Assembly (NCBI GenBank): GCA_028877275.1
Contig: JAPPFP010000007.1
Coordinates: 55,338-119,337 of the forward strand
Direction: 5' to 3'
DNA length: 64,000 nt
Source of the DNA: Acidobacteriota bacterium
Lineage (GTDB): Bacteria > Acidobacteriota > Thermoanaerobaculia > Multivoradales > Multivoraceae
Part shown: piece by piece, positions 41,919 to 53,657 of the stretch
Layout of the letters: the number at the start of each line of letters is the position of its first letter
How positions within the stretch are numbered: position 1 is the first letter of the stretch
The notes under the pieces: generated by a model
Database searches by the model: none
Seen by the model: the letters and a program-made list of their open reading frames with translations, nothing else
Told to the model about the DNA's origin: nothing
Translations under genes and position numbers: made by a program

Positions 41919-42980
41919 ATGCACTTCATCGACGAGGCCGTCATCGATGTCCTCGCCGGTTCCGGCGGAGACGGCTGTCTGGCTTTCCGGCGGGAGAAGT
42001 TCGTGCCCCAGGGGGGCCCCTCAGGCGGCGACGGCGGCGGCGGCGGCGATGTCGTTCTGGTCGGCTCGCCCGGGCTCGGCACCCTCTACCGGCTCAGCTT
42101 CCCGGCCGCCTACCAGGCCGAACGCGGCAGGCACGGCGAGGGATCGAACAAGACCGGCAGGAGCGGCCGCGATCTGGTGATTCCGGTGCCGCTCGGAACC
42201 GAGGTACACGACGCTGCGACGGGCGAGCCCCTGGGCGAGGTCCTGACCGAGTCCGACCAGCTCGTCGTTGCCCGCGGCGGCGCCGGCGGCCGCGGCAACG
42301 CCCGCTTCAAGAGCGCGCGTCAGCGAGCGCCCAGGCGCGTGGAGACAGGACGACCGGGTGAGCAGCGTCGCCTGCGCCTGGAGTTGAAGCTGCTCGCCGA
42401 CGTTGGCGTCGTCGGCCTGCCGAACGCCGGCAAGTCGACTCTCATCAGCAGGCTCACCGCCGCGAAACCGAAGATCGCCGACTATCCGTTCACCACTCTG
42501 GTCCCTCAGCTTGGCGTCGTCGGGCCGCCGGCGCTACCGGTCGAAACGGAGCCATTCGTGGTCGCCGACCTGCCCGGACTGATCGCCGGCGCGGCCCAGG
42601 GCGCCGGGCTCGGAACCCGCTTTCTGCGTCACGTGGAGCGTTGCCGCGTTCTCCTGCACCTGGTCGACCTCGGACCACAGCCGGAGGAGGGAGCGGCCTC
42701 GGTCCGGGATGCCTTCGACACGATCTCCGCTGAACTGGGCGCCTTCAACGAGGATCTCCTCCGCCGGCCGCGGATCCTCTGCGGCTCGAAGCTCGACATC
42801 GCCGAGCCGGATCGGCGTCGCGACCTGGCCGCGCTGGCACGGCGAGAGGGCGGGCAGGCCTTCGAGATATCGGCGGTGGCGGGCACGGGGCTCGAGAGTC
42901 TGGTTGGCGAACTGCGCCGCCTCCTCGATACGGAGGAGCCGGTCCGCGATGAAGCTGCCGCGGGAGCCGCCCCGTCATGA
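41919..42980 (+). CDS. obg: Obg/CgtA GTPase
   Basis: This 353-residue GTPase acts in late 50S assembly and stress signalling. The glycine-rich Obg fold (SGGDGGGGGDVVLV, GNARFKSARQRAPR) is followed by the G domain: P-loop GLPNAGKSTLISRL, switch with YPFTTLVPQLG, and DLPGLIAGAAQGAGLGTRFL. GSKLD replaces the usual NKxD specificity motif. The C-terminal extension is short. Its last bases overlap the nadD start (ATGA). Confidence 0.95.
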   Translation: MHFIDEAVIDVLAGSGGDGCLAFRREKFVPQGGPSGGDGGGGGDVVLVGSPGLGTLYRLSFPAAYQAERGRHGEGSNKTGRSGRDLVIPVPLGTEVHDAATGEPLGEVLTESDQLVVARGGAGGRGNARFKSARQRAPRRVETGRPGEQRRLRLELKLLADVGVVGLPNAGKSTLISRLTAAKPKIADYPFTTLVPQLGVVGPPALPVETEPFVVADLPGLIAGAAQGAGLGTRFLRHVERCRVLLHLVDLGPQPEEGAASVRDAFDTISAELGAFNEDLLRRPRILCGSKLDIAEPDRRRDLAALARREGGQAFEISAVAGTGLESLVGELRRLLDTEEPVRDEAAAGAAPS

Positions 42981-43570
42981 GGATCGGTCTGTTCGGGGGC
43001 AGCTTCGACCCGATCCACAACGGGCACATCCTGCCGGTGCTCGCGGCCCGGGAGGTTCTGGACCTGGACGTCGTCCACTACCTGCCGACCGCCCGTCCAC
43101 CGCACAAGCCGCGCGGGACGAGGGCGCCGGCGGTCGCGCGGTACACGATGGTCGAGTTGGCGCTTCTCCACTACCCCGAGCTCGTCGTCTCGGACGTTGA
43201 ACTCGATCTCGATCGGCCCGCGTACACGGTGGACACGGTGGAGCGCTATGCGGCCGAGGAGCCGGAGGCCGAACTGCACCTGCTGCTCGGCGTCGACAGT
43301 TTCAACGACCTGATGTCCTGGCGGCGGTTCGAGGATCTGGTCGGCGCTGTCAGGCTGGTCGTCCTGGCCCGGCCGGGCGAGCGGGGTCTCGATCCGGCGG
43401 TGCAGGCGGCAGTCGAGGGCGCGCGTGGCTTCGACCTGGTCCGGGATCGCTCGGTCGATGTCTCGTCGAGCTCGATCCGCGGTCGGCTGGCCCGGGGCGA
43501 GGACGTGGATGCCGGGTTGATGCCCGCCGCCGTGCTGCGGTACTGTCGCAAGTACGGGTTGTACCGTTGA
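42977..43570 (+). CDS. nadD: Nicotinate-nucleotide adenylyltransferase
   Basis: This 197-residue enzyme forms deamido-NAD from nicotinate mononucleotide and ATP. It begins MRIGLFGGSFDPIHNGHI, with the nucleotidyltransferase motifs GSFDPIHNGH and SSSSIRGRLARG (ISSTxxR variant), and has LPTARPPHKP between. It overlaps obg upstream (ATGA) and rsfS downstream (TTGA). Confidence 0.95.
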   Translation: MRIGLFGGSFDPIHNGHILPVLAAREVLDLDVVHYLPTARPPHKPRGTRAPAVARYTMVELALLHYPELVVSDVELDLDRPAYTVDTVERYAAEEPEAELHLLLGVDSFNDLMSWRRFEDLVGAVRLVVLARPGERGLDPAVQAAVEGARGFDLVRDRSVDVSSSSIRGRLARGEDVDAGLMPAAVLRYCRKYGLYR

Positions 43571-44019
43571 CGCAAGCGCAGACGCTCCAGGCCCGGTTGG
43601 GCGCAATCTCTCCCAGTCCCGAGGGGACCCCTGACTCCGAGGAGCGCGTCCGCGCGGTGGCTGCCGCGGCGATCGACAGGAAGGCGCAGAACCTTCGGGT
43701 GCTGGAGCTCACCGACGTCAGCGACTTCACGGACTACTTCGTCATCTGCAACGGCGCCAACGCGCGCCAGGTGAGCGCGATCGCGGAGGCAGTGCAGCGA
43801 CGGCTGCGGTCCTGCGGCGCCCGTCCCCTGCACCTGGAGGGGTCGGGACGCGGTCAGTGGGTGCTGCTGGACTACGGCGACGTCATCGTCCACGTGTTCG
43901 ACCCCGAACGGCGGGAGCTCTACCGGCTCGAACGCCTGTGGTCCGACGCACCGGACCGGACAGCGGAGCTGGCTTCGGACGGAGGACCGGTTTCGCATGG
44001 CGCCCCCGCTGCGACTTGA
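43567..44019 (+). CDS. rsfS: Ribosomal silencing factor RsfS
   Basis: This 150-residue protein of the RsfS/Iojap family binds L14 and blocks subunit joining under starvation. The core reads KAQNLRVLELTDVSDFTDYF, VICNGANARQVSAIAEAV, GQWVLLDYGDVIVHVFDPE and YRLERLWSDAP. The TTG start at 43567 overlaps the nadD stop as TTGA, giving a ~35-residue N-terminal extension before the conserved core. A second start inside is possible. The end overlaps thiS by 23 bases. Confidence 0.93.
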   Translation: MTQAQTLQARLGAISPSPEGTPDSEERVRAVAAAAIDRKAQNLRVLELTDVSDFTDYFVICNGANARQVSAIAEAVQRRLRSCGARPLHLEGSGRGQWVLLDYGDVIVHVFDPERRELYRLERLWSDAPDRTAELASDGGPVSHGAPAAT

Positions 44020-44218
44020 GGTCAACGGCCAGGAGCGGGAGCTTGCCGTGCGGGGGGGCGACGCCAGCGTGCTCGACCTGCTGGCGAGCCTCGATCAGCA
44101 TCCGAAGACGGTGGCGGTCGAGGTGAACCGCGAACTCGTGCCGCGTGCCCGGTTCGGCGACACCAGCCTCCACGACGGCGACCGGGTGGAGATCGTTCGC
44201 TTCGTCCAGGGCGGTTGA
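43997..44218 (+). CDS. thiS: Sulfur carrier protein ThiS
   Basis: This 73-residue ubiquitin-fold protein begins MAPPLRLEVNGQEREL and ends in VEIVRFVQGG, with the C-terminal diglycine that becomes the thiocarboxylate in thiazole synthesis. AVEVNRELVPRARF is also typical. It overlaps the rsfS end by 23 bases, and no thiG, thiF or thiE gene is next to it, so its partners are encoded elsewhere. Confidence 0.85.
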   Translation: MAPPLRLEVNGQERELAVRGGDASVLDLLASLDQHPKTVAVEVNRELVPRARFGDTSLHDGDRVEIVRFVQGG

Positions 44219-44289
44219 GTGGCTGATCGGGTATAGTCGCCCGTCGCTGCCGGCCGCTTGAGCGGCTCTACAGAGGCGGCGCGGAGGCT

Positions 44290-44365
44290 GGGCCGCTAGC
44301 TCAATTGGCAGAGCAACAGACTCTTAATCTGTGGGTTCTAGGTTCGATTCCTAGGCGGCTCACCA
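44290..44365 (+). tRNA. tRNA-Lys, anticodon CTT
   Basis: This 76-base cloverleaf has acceptor stem GGGCCGC/GCGGCTC with one G:U pair, D arm GCTCAATTGGCAGAGC, anticodon stem-loop ACAGA-CTCTTAA-TCTGT and T loop TTCGATT, with encoded CCA. The anticodon CTT lies at 44323-44325. A TATAGT box at 44232-44237 may be its promoter. Confidence 0.97.
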
Positions 44366-44377
44366 TGCCTCGCCCGC

Positions 44378-44464
<87 letters not shown>

Positions 44465-44530
44465 GGCGCCCCCTTCGCGCACGTCACTTACCCGTTTCCA
44501 ACCGGAACTTCCTGAATCTCCCGTTCGGCC

Positions 44531-45892
44531 ATGACTGTGGTGGTCTCCAAGCGGGATGTCGGCGTGTGCCGCCAGGAGTTCGAGATCGAGGTGCCCGCCT
44601 CCGAGGTGGACGCGGAGTACCTCCGGGTGGCCAGGGACTACCGTCGCCGCGCGCGCATCGACGGTTTTCGCAAGGGGAAGGCGCCGCTCGACCTGGTGCG
44701 GCAGCGGTTCGGGGGTTCGATCGGCGAGGACGTCTCGGAGCGTCTGGCCCCCAAGTACTGGCAGCAGGCGAGCGAAGAGGACGGTGTGCACGCCATGCTG
44801 CCGCCCAGCGTGGCGCCGGTACAGGCCGTTCCGGGGCAGCCGTTGCGGTTCACCGTGACCGTCGACGTCGAGCCCGCGGTCGAGATCGGTGACAGCCGGA
44901 GCTTCGAGCTGCCGCAGCCCGAGACGGAACCCAGTGAGGCGGAGGTCGACGAACTCCTGGAGCAGGTACGACTTCAGCGATCGACCTGGGTGCCGGTCGA
45001 ACGGGCGGCGGCTCGTGGCGACCGGGTACGGGGCAGGATTCACCGCGCCGCGATGCCCGGCTACGTTACGGAAGCGGCCGGCGAAGACGCGGACAACGAT
45101 GATGCCAACGACCATCGCGGTCCTGCGACCCACGACATCGACCTCGAACTCGGCGATGAGCGCGCATGGCCCGAGCTTACGGACAACCTGACCGGGCTGT
45201 CGGCGGGCCAGAAGGCGGCTTTCGATCGCACCGAAACGGAGGACGACGTCGAGCGGCAACGCGGCTACGAGATCGAGGTCGATGAGGTTCTGGAGCGCAA
45301 GCTGCCGGACGTGGACGACGACTGGGCGAGCAGTCTGGCTGCCGCGATCGAGACCGTCGACGACCTGCGGAGCCAGCTCGGCGAGCAGGTGCAGGCGCAG
45401 AAGGTCGAGCAGGCGGGCCAGCAGCGAACCGACGCCCTGCTCGACCAGTTGAGGGAGCGCTATCCGGTGACCCTGCCGGAGGCGGTCGTGGAGCGCGAGG
45501 CACTACAGATGGCCAGGTCGTACGCGAACAACCTGGCGCGCCAGGGGTTCGACTTCGAACGCCAGCAGTTGCCCTGGGAGCAGTTGATGGAGGAGATCCG
45601 GCCGCAGGCGGAGAAGCGCGCGCATTCCTCGTTCCTGCTCGACCGGATCGCCCGCGACGACGGCGTCGAGGCGACGGCGGAGGACCTCGAACGGGCGCTG
45701 GAGATCATGGCCCGGGCCCGCAACACGAACCGCGGCCGGTTGCGGCGGGAACTGGAGCGGGACGGTGGCCTGGAGATGCTGAGGGTCGAACTCAGACGGG
45801 ATCGGACGGTACAGGCCCTGCTGGCGGCCAATGCGCCGCCTGAGGATCCGTCCGCCCCGGCGGATGAGGCCGCAACGGAAGGAGAGGACTAG
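44531..45892 (+). CDS. tig: Trigger factor
   Basis: This 453-residue ribosome-bound chaperone begins [20 protein letters not shown]. The ribosome-binding signature is present as [18 protein letters not shown]. The C-terminal chaperone domain follows ([33 protein letters not shown]). The middle PPIase-like domain is degenerate: after GDRVRGRIH it has an acidic insertion ([12 protein letters not shown]) in place of the usual FEGG core, and no TFPEDY-like segment. It is cotranscribed with clpP, which starts 4 bases after its stop. Confidence 0.94.
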   Translation: MTVVVSKRDVGVCRQEFEIEVPASEVDAEYLRVARDYRRRARIDGFRKGKAPLDLVRQRFGGSIGEDVSERLAPKYWQQASEEDGVHAMLPPSVAPVQAVPGQPLRFTVTVDVEPAVEIGDSRSFELPQPETEPSEAEVDELLEQVRLQRSTWVPVERAAARGDRVRGRIHRAAMPGYVTEAAGEDADNDDANDHRGPATHDIDLELGDERAWPELTDNLTGLSAGQKAAFDRTETEDDVERQRGYEIEVDEVLERKLPDVDDDWASSLAAAIETVDDLRSQLGEQVQAQKVEQAGQQRTDALLDQLRERYPVTLPEAVVEREALQMARSYANNLARQGFDFERQQLPWEQLMEEIRPQAEKRAHSSFLLDRIARDDGVEATAEDLERALEIMARARNTNRGRLRRELERDGGLEMLRVELRRDRTVQALLAANAPPEDPSAPADEAATEGED

Positions 45893-45896
45893 AGCG

Positions 45897-46487
45897 ATGC
45901 TGGTACCGATGGTGGTCGAGCAGACCAACCGGGGCGAACGGGCCTACGACATCTATTCGCGCCTGCTCAAGGACAACATCGTGTTCCTCGGCAGGCCGAT
46001 CGACGATGACGTGGCGAACCTGGTCATCGCGCAGATGCTTTTCCTCGAGTCCGAGAACCCGGAGAAGGACATCTCGCTCTACATCAACTCGCCGGGTGGT
46101 TCCGTGACCGCCGGTTTCGCGATCTACGACACGATGCAGCACGTCAAGCCGGACGTTTCCACTCTCTGCGTCGGCCAGGCCGCGTCCTTCGCGGCGGTCC
46201 TGCTCGCGGGTGGCGCGGAGGAGAAGCGGATGGTTCTGCCGAACGCCAGGGTGTTGATTCACCAGCCCTGGGTGCAGAGCCTCGGGGGCCAGCAGACGGA
46301 CATCGACATCCACGCCCAGGACCTGCTGCGGATGCGGGGCCGGATCGACGAACTGCTGGCTCAGCACACCGGAAAGTCGATCGAAGAGGTCCACGCGGAC
46401 ACCGAGCGGGACAAGATTCTCACCGCGGAAATGGCGGTCGAGTACGGGCTCGCGGACCGCGTCGTCGAGCGCCGCGGGGCCTCCTGA
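45897..46487 (+). CDS. clpP: ATP-dependent Clp protease proteolytic subunit
   Basis: This 196-residue serine protease forms the tetradecameric ClpXP/ClpAP chamber. ATG 45897 gives [20 protein letters not shown]. The catalytic Ser97 lies in [15 protein letters not shown] and His122 in VLIHQPW; an Asp in TERDKIL completes the triad. [18 protein letters not shown] is typical. Ser is followed by FA rather than the common MG, a mild variant. It follows tig and precedes clpX. Confidence 0.96.
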   Translation: MLVPMVVEQTNRGERAYDIYSRLLKDNIVFLGRPIDDDVANLVIAQMLFLESENPEKDISLYINSPGGSVTAGFAIYDTMQHVKPDVSTLCVGQAASFAAVLLAGGAEEKRMVLPNARVLIHQPWVQSLGGQQTDIDIHAQDLLRMRGRIDELLAQHTGKSIEEVHADTERDKILTAEMAVEYGLADRVVERRGAS

Positions 46488-46619
46488 CACGCGCGAGACG
46501 GCGCTTCGGCGGCGAACCTCGAAGCCCCGGCCGTGCTAGCATCCGATGGTGTGCACGGCCTTTAGAGCCCGCGCGAAGAGGCCGAACGAGACGCGAGAAA
46601 CGAGCCGGAAAGACCAATC

Positions 46620-47855
<1,236 letters not shown>

Positions 47856-47857
47856 GG

Positions 47858-50326
47858 ATGGCCTCGGGATACGTTTCGACCTCGAACGACCGGCTGCCGG
47901 TGGTGCCCCTGCGGGACATGGTGGTCTTCCCGCAGATGATGGCGCCCTTCATCGTCGGCCGCCGAGGCTCCGTGCTGGCGCTGGAACAGACGTTGCGCAC
48001 CGCCGGCAAGCTGATCTTCCTGGTCGCCCAGCGCGATCCGAAGGTCGACGATCCGGGGATCGACCACATTCACAAGATCGGTGTCGTCGCTCGTGTGGTG
48101 CAGAACGTGAAGCTGCCGAACGGCAACGTGAAGGTGATGGTCGAGGGATTGCGACGGGCCGAGTTGCGGACCCTCGAGGAGATCGATGGCGCCTTCGAGG
48201 CGGAGGTCGAGGTCTACGAGATCCACTACCCGGCGGACGACAAGGTCCAGGTCTACATGAGCCGGCTGCTCAACAGCTTCGAGCAGTACGCGAAGATGTC
48301 CCATCACCTGGCCTTCGAAAGCCTGATGTCGACGCTGAAGCTCGACGATCCCGATCGGTTCGCCGATGCCCTGGCCGCTCACCTGACCGTGTCGACGGCG
48401 GAGAAGCAGACGCTGCTCGAGACGCTGAACCCGTACGAGCGCCTCCAGGCCGTGCACGACCTGCTCGATGTCGAGGTCGAGAAGATCAACATCGACAAGC
48501 GGATCAACGTGCAGGTCAAGAAGCAGATGGAGAAGGCTCAGAAGGAGTACTACCTCAACGAGAAGATCAAGGCGATCCACCACGAGCTGGGGCGCAAGGA
48601 TGAGCGCGGCGACGAGATCGCCGAGCTGAAGGAGAAGATCGAGAAGTCCGGCGCCCCGAAGCTGGTGCGCGAGAAAGCGGAGCAGGAGCTGCGGCGGCTG
48701 GAGGCGATGCCGCCGGTGTCGGCCGAGGCGACCGTGTCGCGAAACTACGTCGACTGGCTGGTGTCGGTGCCGTGGAAGAAGCGCAGCCGCGAGCTGAAGG
48801 ACCTGAAGAAGGCGGCGCGGATCCTGGACGAGGGGCACTACGGCCTGGAGAAGGTCAAGGAACGCGTGCTCGAGTTCCTGGCCGTCCGCCAGCTGACCCA
48901 CAAGAACCAGAACTCGATCATCTGCTTCGTCGGTCCTCCGGGCGTCGGCAAGTCCTCGCTGGCCAAGTCGATTGCCGCGGCCACCGGCCGCAAGTTCGTG
49001 CGCCTGTCTCTCGGCGGCGTTCGCGACGAGGCCGAGATCCGCGGGCACCGGCGTACCTACATCGGCGCGTTTCCCGGTCAGATCATCCAGATGATGAAGC
49101 GGGCGGGCACGGTCAACCCGGTCTTCCTCCTCGACGAGGTCGACAAGATGTCGATGGACTTCCGCGGCGATCCGTCGTCCGCGCTGCTCGAGGTGCTCGA
49201 TCCGGAGCAGAACGACACGTTCGTCGATCACTACATGGACATCGAGTACGACCTCTCCAAGGTCATGTTCATCGCCACGGCGAACGTCGAGCACCCGATT
49301 CCGCCGGCGCTCAAGGACCGGATGGAGATCATCCAGCTCGCCGGGTACACGCCGAACGAGAAGCTCGAGATCGCGCGCCAGTTCCTGGTGCCGAGGCAAC
49401 TGGACAGTCACGGTCTGACCGAGGACGCGATCCGTTTCGGCGAGGACAGCCTGGGATACCTGATGGACTCCTACACCCGCGAGGCGGGCGTCCGCAACCT
49501 GGAGCGCGAGATCGCGGCGGTCTGTCGCAAGCTGGCCCGCCGCCTGGTCGAAGAGGGCCGCGTCAAGAAGGTCAAGGCAAAGGCCAAGGCCAAGGGCAAG
49601 GGCGCATCCAAGGATGCGGAACCCGCCATCGCAGTCAACCGGGAGCTGGTCGGGGAACTCCTCGGCAAGCCGAAGTTCAGGCCCTACAAGAAGCTCGACG
49701 AGTCCGAGGTCGGTGTCGCCACCGGTCTGGCCTGGACCCAGGCGGGCGGCGAGTTGCTGCAGAGCGAAGTCGGTCTGATGAAGGGCAGCGGCAAGCTGAT
49801 CCTCACCGGCAAGCTGGGCGACGTGATGAAGGAGTCGGCGAGAGCGGCGATGTCCTACCTGCGTAGCCGCGCCGACGGATTCGGCCTGGAGCCGGGTTTT
49901 CACGCCGACCAGGACCTCCACATCCACGTTCCCGAGGGCGCCATTCCCAAGGACGGCCCGTCGGCGGGGATCACGATGGCGTCGGCGATCATCTCGTCCC
50001 TGCTGCGGGTGCCGGTACGCGGCGACGTGGCGATGACCGGCGAGATCACACTGCGCGGCAAGGTGCTGCCCGTGGGCGGCATCAAGGACAAGGTGCTGGC
50101 CGCCTACCGCGCGGGCATCTTCGAGATCCTGCTGCCGAAGGAGAACGACAAGGATCTCGAGGAAGTGCCCGAGGAAGTTCGCGACAAGATGAAGTTCCAC
50201 CTGGTGGAGTCGATGGACGAGGTCCTCGAGATCGCCTTCGACGGCGTCGTGCAGAGGGCGCCGGAGGTCGCGGCCGAGTTCCAGAAGCCCGCCTCCGAGG
50301 CGCCGCCCGCGAACGTCGCCCACTGA
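47858..50326 (+). CDS. lon: Lon protease
   Basis: This 822-residue ATP-dependent protease starts at ATG 47858. It has a LAN domain beginning [23 protein letters not shown]+ Walker [21 protein letters not shown], Walker [11 protein letters not shown], and a protease domain with Ser702 in [10 protein letters not shown] and Lys745 in [12 protein letters not shown], 43 residues apart as in E. coli. Between AAA+ and protease domains (about 568-590) is a Lys/Ala-rich linker ([17 protein letters not shown]) not found in most Lon proteins. It is the third gene of the clpP-clpX-lon block. Confidence 0.97.
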   Translation: MASGYVSTSNDRLPVVPLRDMVVFPQMMAPFIVGRRGSVLALEQTLRTAGKLIFLVAQRDPKVDDPGIDHIHKIGVVARVVQNVKLPNGNVKVMVEGLRRAELRTLEEIDGAFEAEVEVYEIHYPADDKVQVYMSRLLNSFEQYAKMSHHLAFESLMSTLKLDDPDRFADALAAHLTVSTAEKQTLLETLNPYERLQAVHDLLDVEVEKINIDKRINVQVKKQMEKAQKEYYLNEKIKAIHHELGRKDERGDEIAELKEKIEKSGAPKLVREKAEQELRRLEAMPPVSAEATVSRNYVDWLVSVPWKKRSRELKDLKKAARILDEGHYGLEKVKERVLEFLAVRQLTHKNQNSIICFVGPPGVGKSSLAKSIAAATGRKFVRLSLGGVRDEAEIRGHRRTYIGAFPGQIIQMMKRAGTVNPVFLLDEVDKMSMDFRGDPSSALLEVLDPEQNDTFVDHYMDIEYDLSKVMFIATANVEHPIPPALKDRMEIIQLAGYTPNEKLEIARQFLVPRQLDSHGLTEDAIRFGEDSLGYLMDSYTREAGVRNLEREIAAVCRKLARRLVEEGRVKKVKAKAKAKGKGASKDAEPAIAVNRELVGELLGKPKFRPYKKLDESEVGVATGLAWTQAGGELLQSEVGLMKGSGKLILTGKLGDVMKESARAAMSYLRSRADGFGLEPGFHADQDLHIHVPEGAIPKDGPSAGITMASAIISSLLRVPVRGDVAMTGEITLRGKVLPVGGIKDKVLAAYRAGIFEILLPKENDKDLEEVPEEVRDKMKFHLVESMDEVLEIAFDGVVQRAPEVAAEFQKPASEAPPANVAH

Positions 50327-50356
50327 AGAGGCCCACTCAGGAAACCGAGCGGGACC

Positions 50357-50935
50357 TTGAAGGTCCGTGACGCCCGCTTCGTCGTTTCGGCTGTACGGGC
50401 GGCCGACCTGCCCCGGGACGGCCGACCGCAGGTTGCCTTCGCCGGTCGCTCGAACGTCGGCAAGTCGAGCCTGATCAACCGGTTGCTGGGCCGCAAGGAT
50501 CTTGCGCGCACGAGCTCGAAGCCGGGGCGAACCCGGAGCGTCAACTTCTTTCTGATCGACGACTCCTGGTACGTCGTGGACCTGCCCGGTTACGGCTACG
50601 CCCGGGTTTCGAAGAGCGAACGGGAGGCCTGGGGTCGGAGCGTCGATCAGTACTTCCGCTCGGCTGCCGGGTTGGTGCGGGTCGTGCTGCTGGTCGATGC
50701 TAAGGTCGCGGGCACGCCGCTCGACTCCGAAGCGTACGGATACCTAGGAGGTCTGGGACTCGAACCCGTCGTGGTCGTGACCAAGATCGACCGCGTGAAA
50801 CGGGGGGCTCGAGCCGGGACCCTTGCCAAGGTTGCAGAGCTGTTGGGAATGCCGCCCGGGGCTGAGCTGTTTTCCGTGTCGTCTCGAACCGGCGAAGGAG
50901 TCTCGCGGCTGTTTGCAGAGTTACTCGGCCCTTGA
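50357..50935 (+). CDS. ysxC: Ribosome biogenesis GTPase YsxC/EngB
   Basis: This 192-residue GTPase is needed for 50S assembly. TTG 50357 with GAGCGGGA upstream gives LKVRDARFVVSAVRAADLPR. G motifs are AFAGRSNVGKSSLINRLLG (G1), KPGRTRSVNFF (G2), VDLPGYGYARVS (G3) and VVTKIDRVKRG (G4). It follows lon by 30 bases, a conserved pairing. Confidence 0.94.
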   Translation: MKVRDARFVVSAVRAADLPRDGRPQVAFAGRSNVGKSSLINRLLGRKDLARTSSKPGRTRSVNFFLIDDSWYVVDLPGYGYARVSKSEREAWGRSVDQYFRSAAGLVRVVLLVDAKVAGTPLDSEAYGYLGGLGLEPVVVVTKIDRVKRGARAGTLAKVAELLGMPPGAELFSVSSRTGEGVSRLFAELLGP

Positions 50936-50993
50936 CGCTCAGATCCCTGGGCACTTGAGGGCGGGTGGTGCCTCTCGGCGAGGATGAAGAAAG

Positions 50994-52340
50994 ATGACGA
51001 TCGACGGAGCCCCTGAAGCAGGGCGTAGTGGAAACGGCGGCGCCAGGGCGGCCGAGAGCGCCGACCTGGCCTTCGACCTGAAGGCCCTGAAGGACCTGAG
51101 CAATGCCGACCTGCTCAAGCTGGCTCACAAGCTGGAGGTGGTGGGCGCCACCGGCATGCCCAGGCAGGAGTTGACGTTCAAGATCCTGGAGGCCCAGACG
51201 GAGAAGAGCGGACTGCTGTTCGGGGAAGGGGTCCTCGAATGCCTGACCGATGGCTTCGGTTTCCTCCGCGCGCCGGAGTACAGCTACCTGCCGGGGCCCG
51301 ACGACATCTACGTTTCCCGCAGCCAGATCCGGCGTTTCGACCTCCGCACCGGCGACACCGTCTCGGGTCAGGTGCGGCAGCCGATGAACAAGGGCGAGCG
51401 CTATCTCGCCCTGATCAAGCTCGAAGCGGTGAACTTCGAGCACCCGGACGTTGTGCGGCAGAAGATCTTCTTCGACAACCTGACTCCGCTGTACCCGGAG
51501 GAGCGGCTCCAGCTGGAAGTCTCCGGAGACCTCTCGTCCCGGGTGACGGACCTGGTGACGCCGATGGGCAAGGGCCAGCGCGCACTGATCGTGGCGCCGC
51601 CGCGCACCGGCAAGACGATGCTTCTGCAGTCGCTCGCGCGATCGATCGCCACGAACCACCCGGAGGTCGTGCTGGTCGTCCTGCTGATCGACGAGCGTCC
51701 CGAGGAAGTGACCGACATGGAGCGGTCGGTGCGCGGGGAGGTCGTCTCGTCCACCTTCGACGAACCTGCCTCGCGGCACACTCAGGTCGCCGAGATGGTG
51801 ATCGAAAAGGCCAAGCGGCTGGTCGAGTACGGCAAGGACGTCGTCATCCTGCTCGACTCGATCACTCGTCTGGCGCGCGCTTACAACACGGTGCAACCGC
51901 CTTCGGGCAAGGTGCTGTCCGGAGGCATCGACGCCAACGCCCTGCAACGCCCGAAGCGGTTCTTCGGCGCCGCCCGGAACATCGAGGGTGGCGGCTCGCT
52001 GACCATCGTCGCCACGGCGCTGATCGACACGGGCAGCCGGATGGACGACGTGATCTTCGAGGAGTTCAAGGGCACGGGCAACTCGGAGTTGCATCTCGAC
52101 CGGAAGCTGGTCGACAAGCGGATCTTCCCGGCGATCGACATCGAGAAGTCCGGCACCCGCAAGGAGGAGCTGCTGCTTTCGGCGGACGATCTGCAGCGGG
52201 TCTGGGTGCTGCGCAAGGTGTTGAATCCGCTGCCGACGGTCGAGGCGATGGAGGTGCTCCAGGAGCGGCTCAAGAACACGCCGTCGAACGCCGAGTTCCT
52301 CGCCGCGATGTCGAGGGGCGCAAGGGGAGCGCCGAACTGA
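50994..52340 (+). CDS. rho: Transcription termination factor Rho
   Basis: This 448-residue hexameric RNA helicase has the N-terminal SAP-like helix bundle ([18 protein letters not shown]), the cold-shock-like RNA-binding domain ([20 protein letters not shown]), and the ATPase with Walker [16 protein letters not shown]-loop/R-loop segments and [11 protein letters not shown]. The ribosome site GAAGAAAG lies close to ATG 50994. An 11-codon frame (50984-51016) with its own ATG overlaps the start and could affect initiation. Rho seems well suited to an operon-dense genome with few U-tract terminators. Confidence 0.96.
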   Translation: MTIDGAPEAGRSGNGGARAAESADLAFDLKALKDLSNADLLKLAHKLEVVGATGMPRQELTFKILEAQTEKSGLLFGEGVLECLTDGFGFLRAPEYSYLPGPDDIYVSRSQIRRFDLRTGDTVSGQVRQPMNKGERYLALIKLEAVNFEHPDVVRQKIFFDNLTPLYPEERLQLEVSGDLSSRVTDLVTPMGKGQRALIVAPPRTGKTMLLQSLARSIATNHPEVVLVVLLIDERPEEVTDMERSVRGEVVSSTFDEPASRHTQVAEMVIEKAKRLVEYGKDVVILLDSITRLARAYNTVQPPSGKVLSGGIDANALQRPKRFFGAARNIEGGGSLTIVATALIDTGSRMDDVIFEEFKGTGNSELHLDRKLVDKRIFPAIDIEKSGTRKEELLLSADDLQRVWVLRKVLNPLPTVEAMEVLQERLKNTPSNAEFLAAMSRGARGAPN

Positions 52341-53647
52341 GTCCCGCACCCGCCAGCCCCCGGGTCGCCGTGCTGCCGACGGCGCCCGCCTCGATCCTGG
52401 CCGACTATCACGAACTCCTGAACCTCGCGGGTTACCGCGAGGTGATCGATCCTTCGGTCGACACGGCGCTCAAGATCAACATCTCCTGGCACTTCTTCTA
52501 CCCCGGCAGCTCGACGACGCCCTGGCAGCTCGAAGGGGTGGTGCGGGCGATGGAGAAGGACGGCTACGACCCGGCGTTGATTCATGGTTGCCACAACCGG
52601 ACCGTCGTCATCGACGCCCGCCTGGGCGAGCGCGAGAACAAGCAAGTCGATGTCATCGAGGCGCACGGCCTGCGCAACGTCCACCTCTACGAGGAGGGCG
52701 AGGAGTGGCTGCCGGTCCGGGAGGCCGTGGGCGACCTCGCCTCGCGGTTTCTGTGCCTGAACGACGTCTACCCGCGGGGCTTTCACATTCCGGCACGGTT
52801 CGTGGGCGAGAACATCATCCACCTGCCGACGGTCAAGACCCACGTCTTCACGACCACGACCGGGGCGATGAAGAACGCGTTCGGCGGGCTGCTGAACGAG
52901 CGCCGGCACTGGACCCACCCGGTCATCCACGAGACCTTGGTCGACCTGCTGATGATCCAGCAGCACATCCACCGGGGGGTGTTCGCGGCCATGGACGGCA
53001 CCTTTGCCGGCGACGGGCCGGGACCGCGCTGCATGATCCCGCGGATTGGCAACGTCATCCTGGCTAGCGCGGACCAGGTCGCGATCGACGCCGTGGCCGC
53101 AAAGCTGATGGGCTTCGACCCGCTCTCGATCCGCTACATTCGGCTCGCGCACGATCTCGGGCTCGGCTGCGGCGACCCGCGGGACATCGAGATCGTGGGC
53201 GACCCGGCGGTCGCGGGCAGGAGCTGGGGCTTCGTCGGTCCCTTCCGGAAGATGACCTTCGCCGCGAGGATGCAGCACAAGATCTACTGGGGGCCGCTGC
53301 GGCGCCCCGTCGAGTGGTCGCTGCGCACCTTTCTCGCGCCCTGGGCGTATCTGGCGAGCGTCCTCTACCACGACTCCTTCTGGTACCCGTACAAGGCGAA
53401 ACGGCAGATGGCCGAGGCGCTGGCGAGCCCCTGGGGGCGTCTGTTCGCCGGCTGGGAGCAGGCCCGGACGGACGGGCGCGGCTACCCGCAGATCGCCGCC
53501 CGGCCGGCGGTCGCGTTCCGGACCGGTTGGCGGGCCTTCCTGACCTCGCTTCGCATCCTCTGGACCTGTCTGCGGGAAGCGCCTGAAGTCGCCATGCGCC
53601 TGAGCCGGCGCTCGGACGCCGCCGGCGTTCACGGTTCAGGTTCCTGA
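52337..53647 (+). CDS. DUF362 domain protein
   Basis: This protein of about 436 residues has a DUF362 core ([60 protein letters not shown]), a family often linked to iron-sulfur proteins but without a settled function. No CxxC ferredoxin motif is present. The expected N-terminus ([15 protein letters not shown]) has no ATG/GTG/TTG ahead of it that is free of rho. The candidates are CTG 52337, which overlaps the rho stop as CTGA, or GTG 52370, which cuts into the first strand. I use the CTG with reservation. The C-terminal ~120 residues are hydrophobic/basic and unusual. Confidence 0.78.
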   Translation: MSPAPASPRVAVLPTAPASILADYHELLNLAGYREVIDPSVDTALKINISWHFFYPGSSTTPWQLEGVVRAMEKDGYDPALIHGCHNRTVVIDARLGERENKQVDVIEAHGLRNVHLYEEGEEWLPVREAVGDLASRFLCLNDVYPRGFHIPARFVGENIIHLPTVKTHVFTTTTGAMKNAFGGLLNERRHWTHPVIHETLVDLLMIQQHIHRGVFAAMDGTFAGDGPGPRCMIPRIGNVILASADQVAIDAVAAKLMGFDPLSIRYIRLAHDLGLGCGDPRDIEIVGDPAVAGRSWGFVGPFRKMTFAARMQHKIYWGPLRRPVEWSLRTFLAPWAYLASVLYHDSFWYPYKAKRQMAEALASPWGRLFAGWEQARTDGRGYPQIAARPAVAFRTGWRAFLTSLRILWTCLREAPEVAMRLSRRSDAAGVHGSGS

Positions 53648-53657
53648 GCCCGGTTCG

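Noticed and set aside
50984..51016. 11-codon leader peptide overlapping the rho start
   Set aside because: The ATG has only GAGG directly adjacent to it, too close for normal initiation, and there is no sign of attenuation codons. I mention it in the rho entry only.
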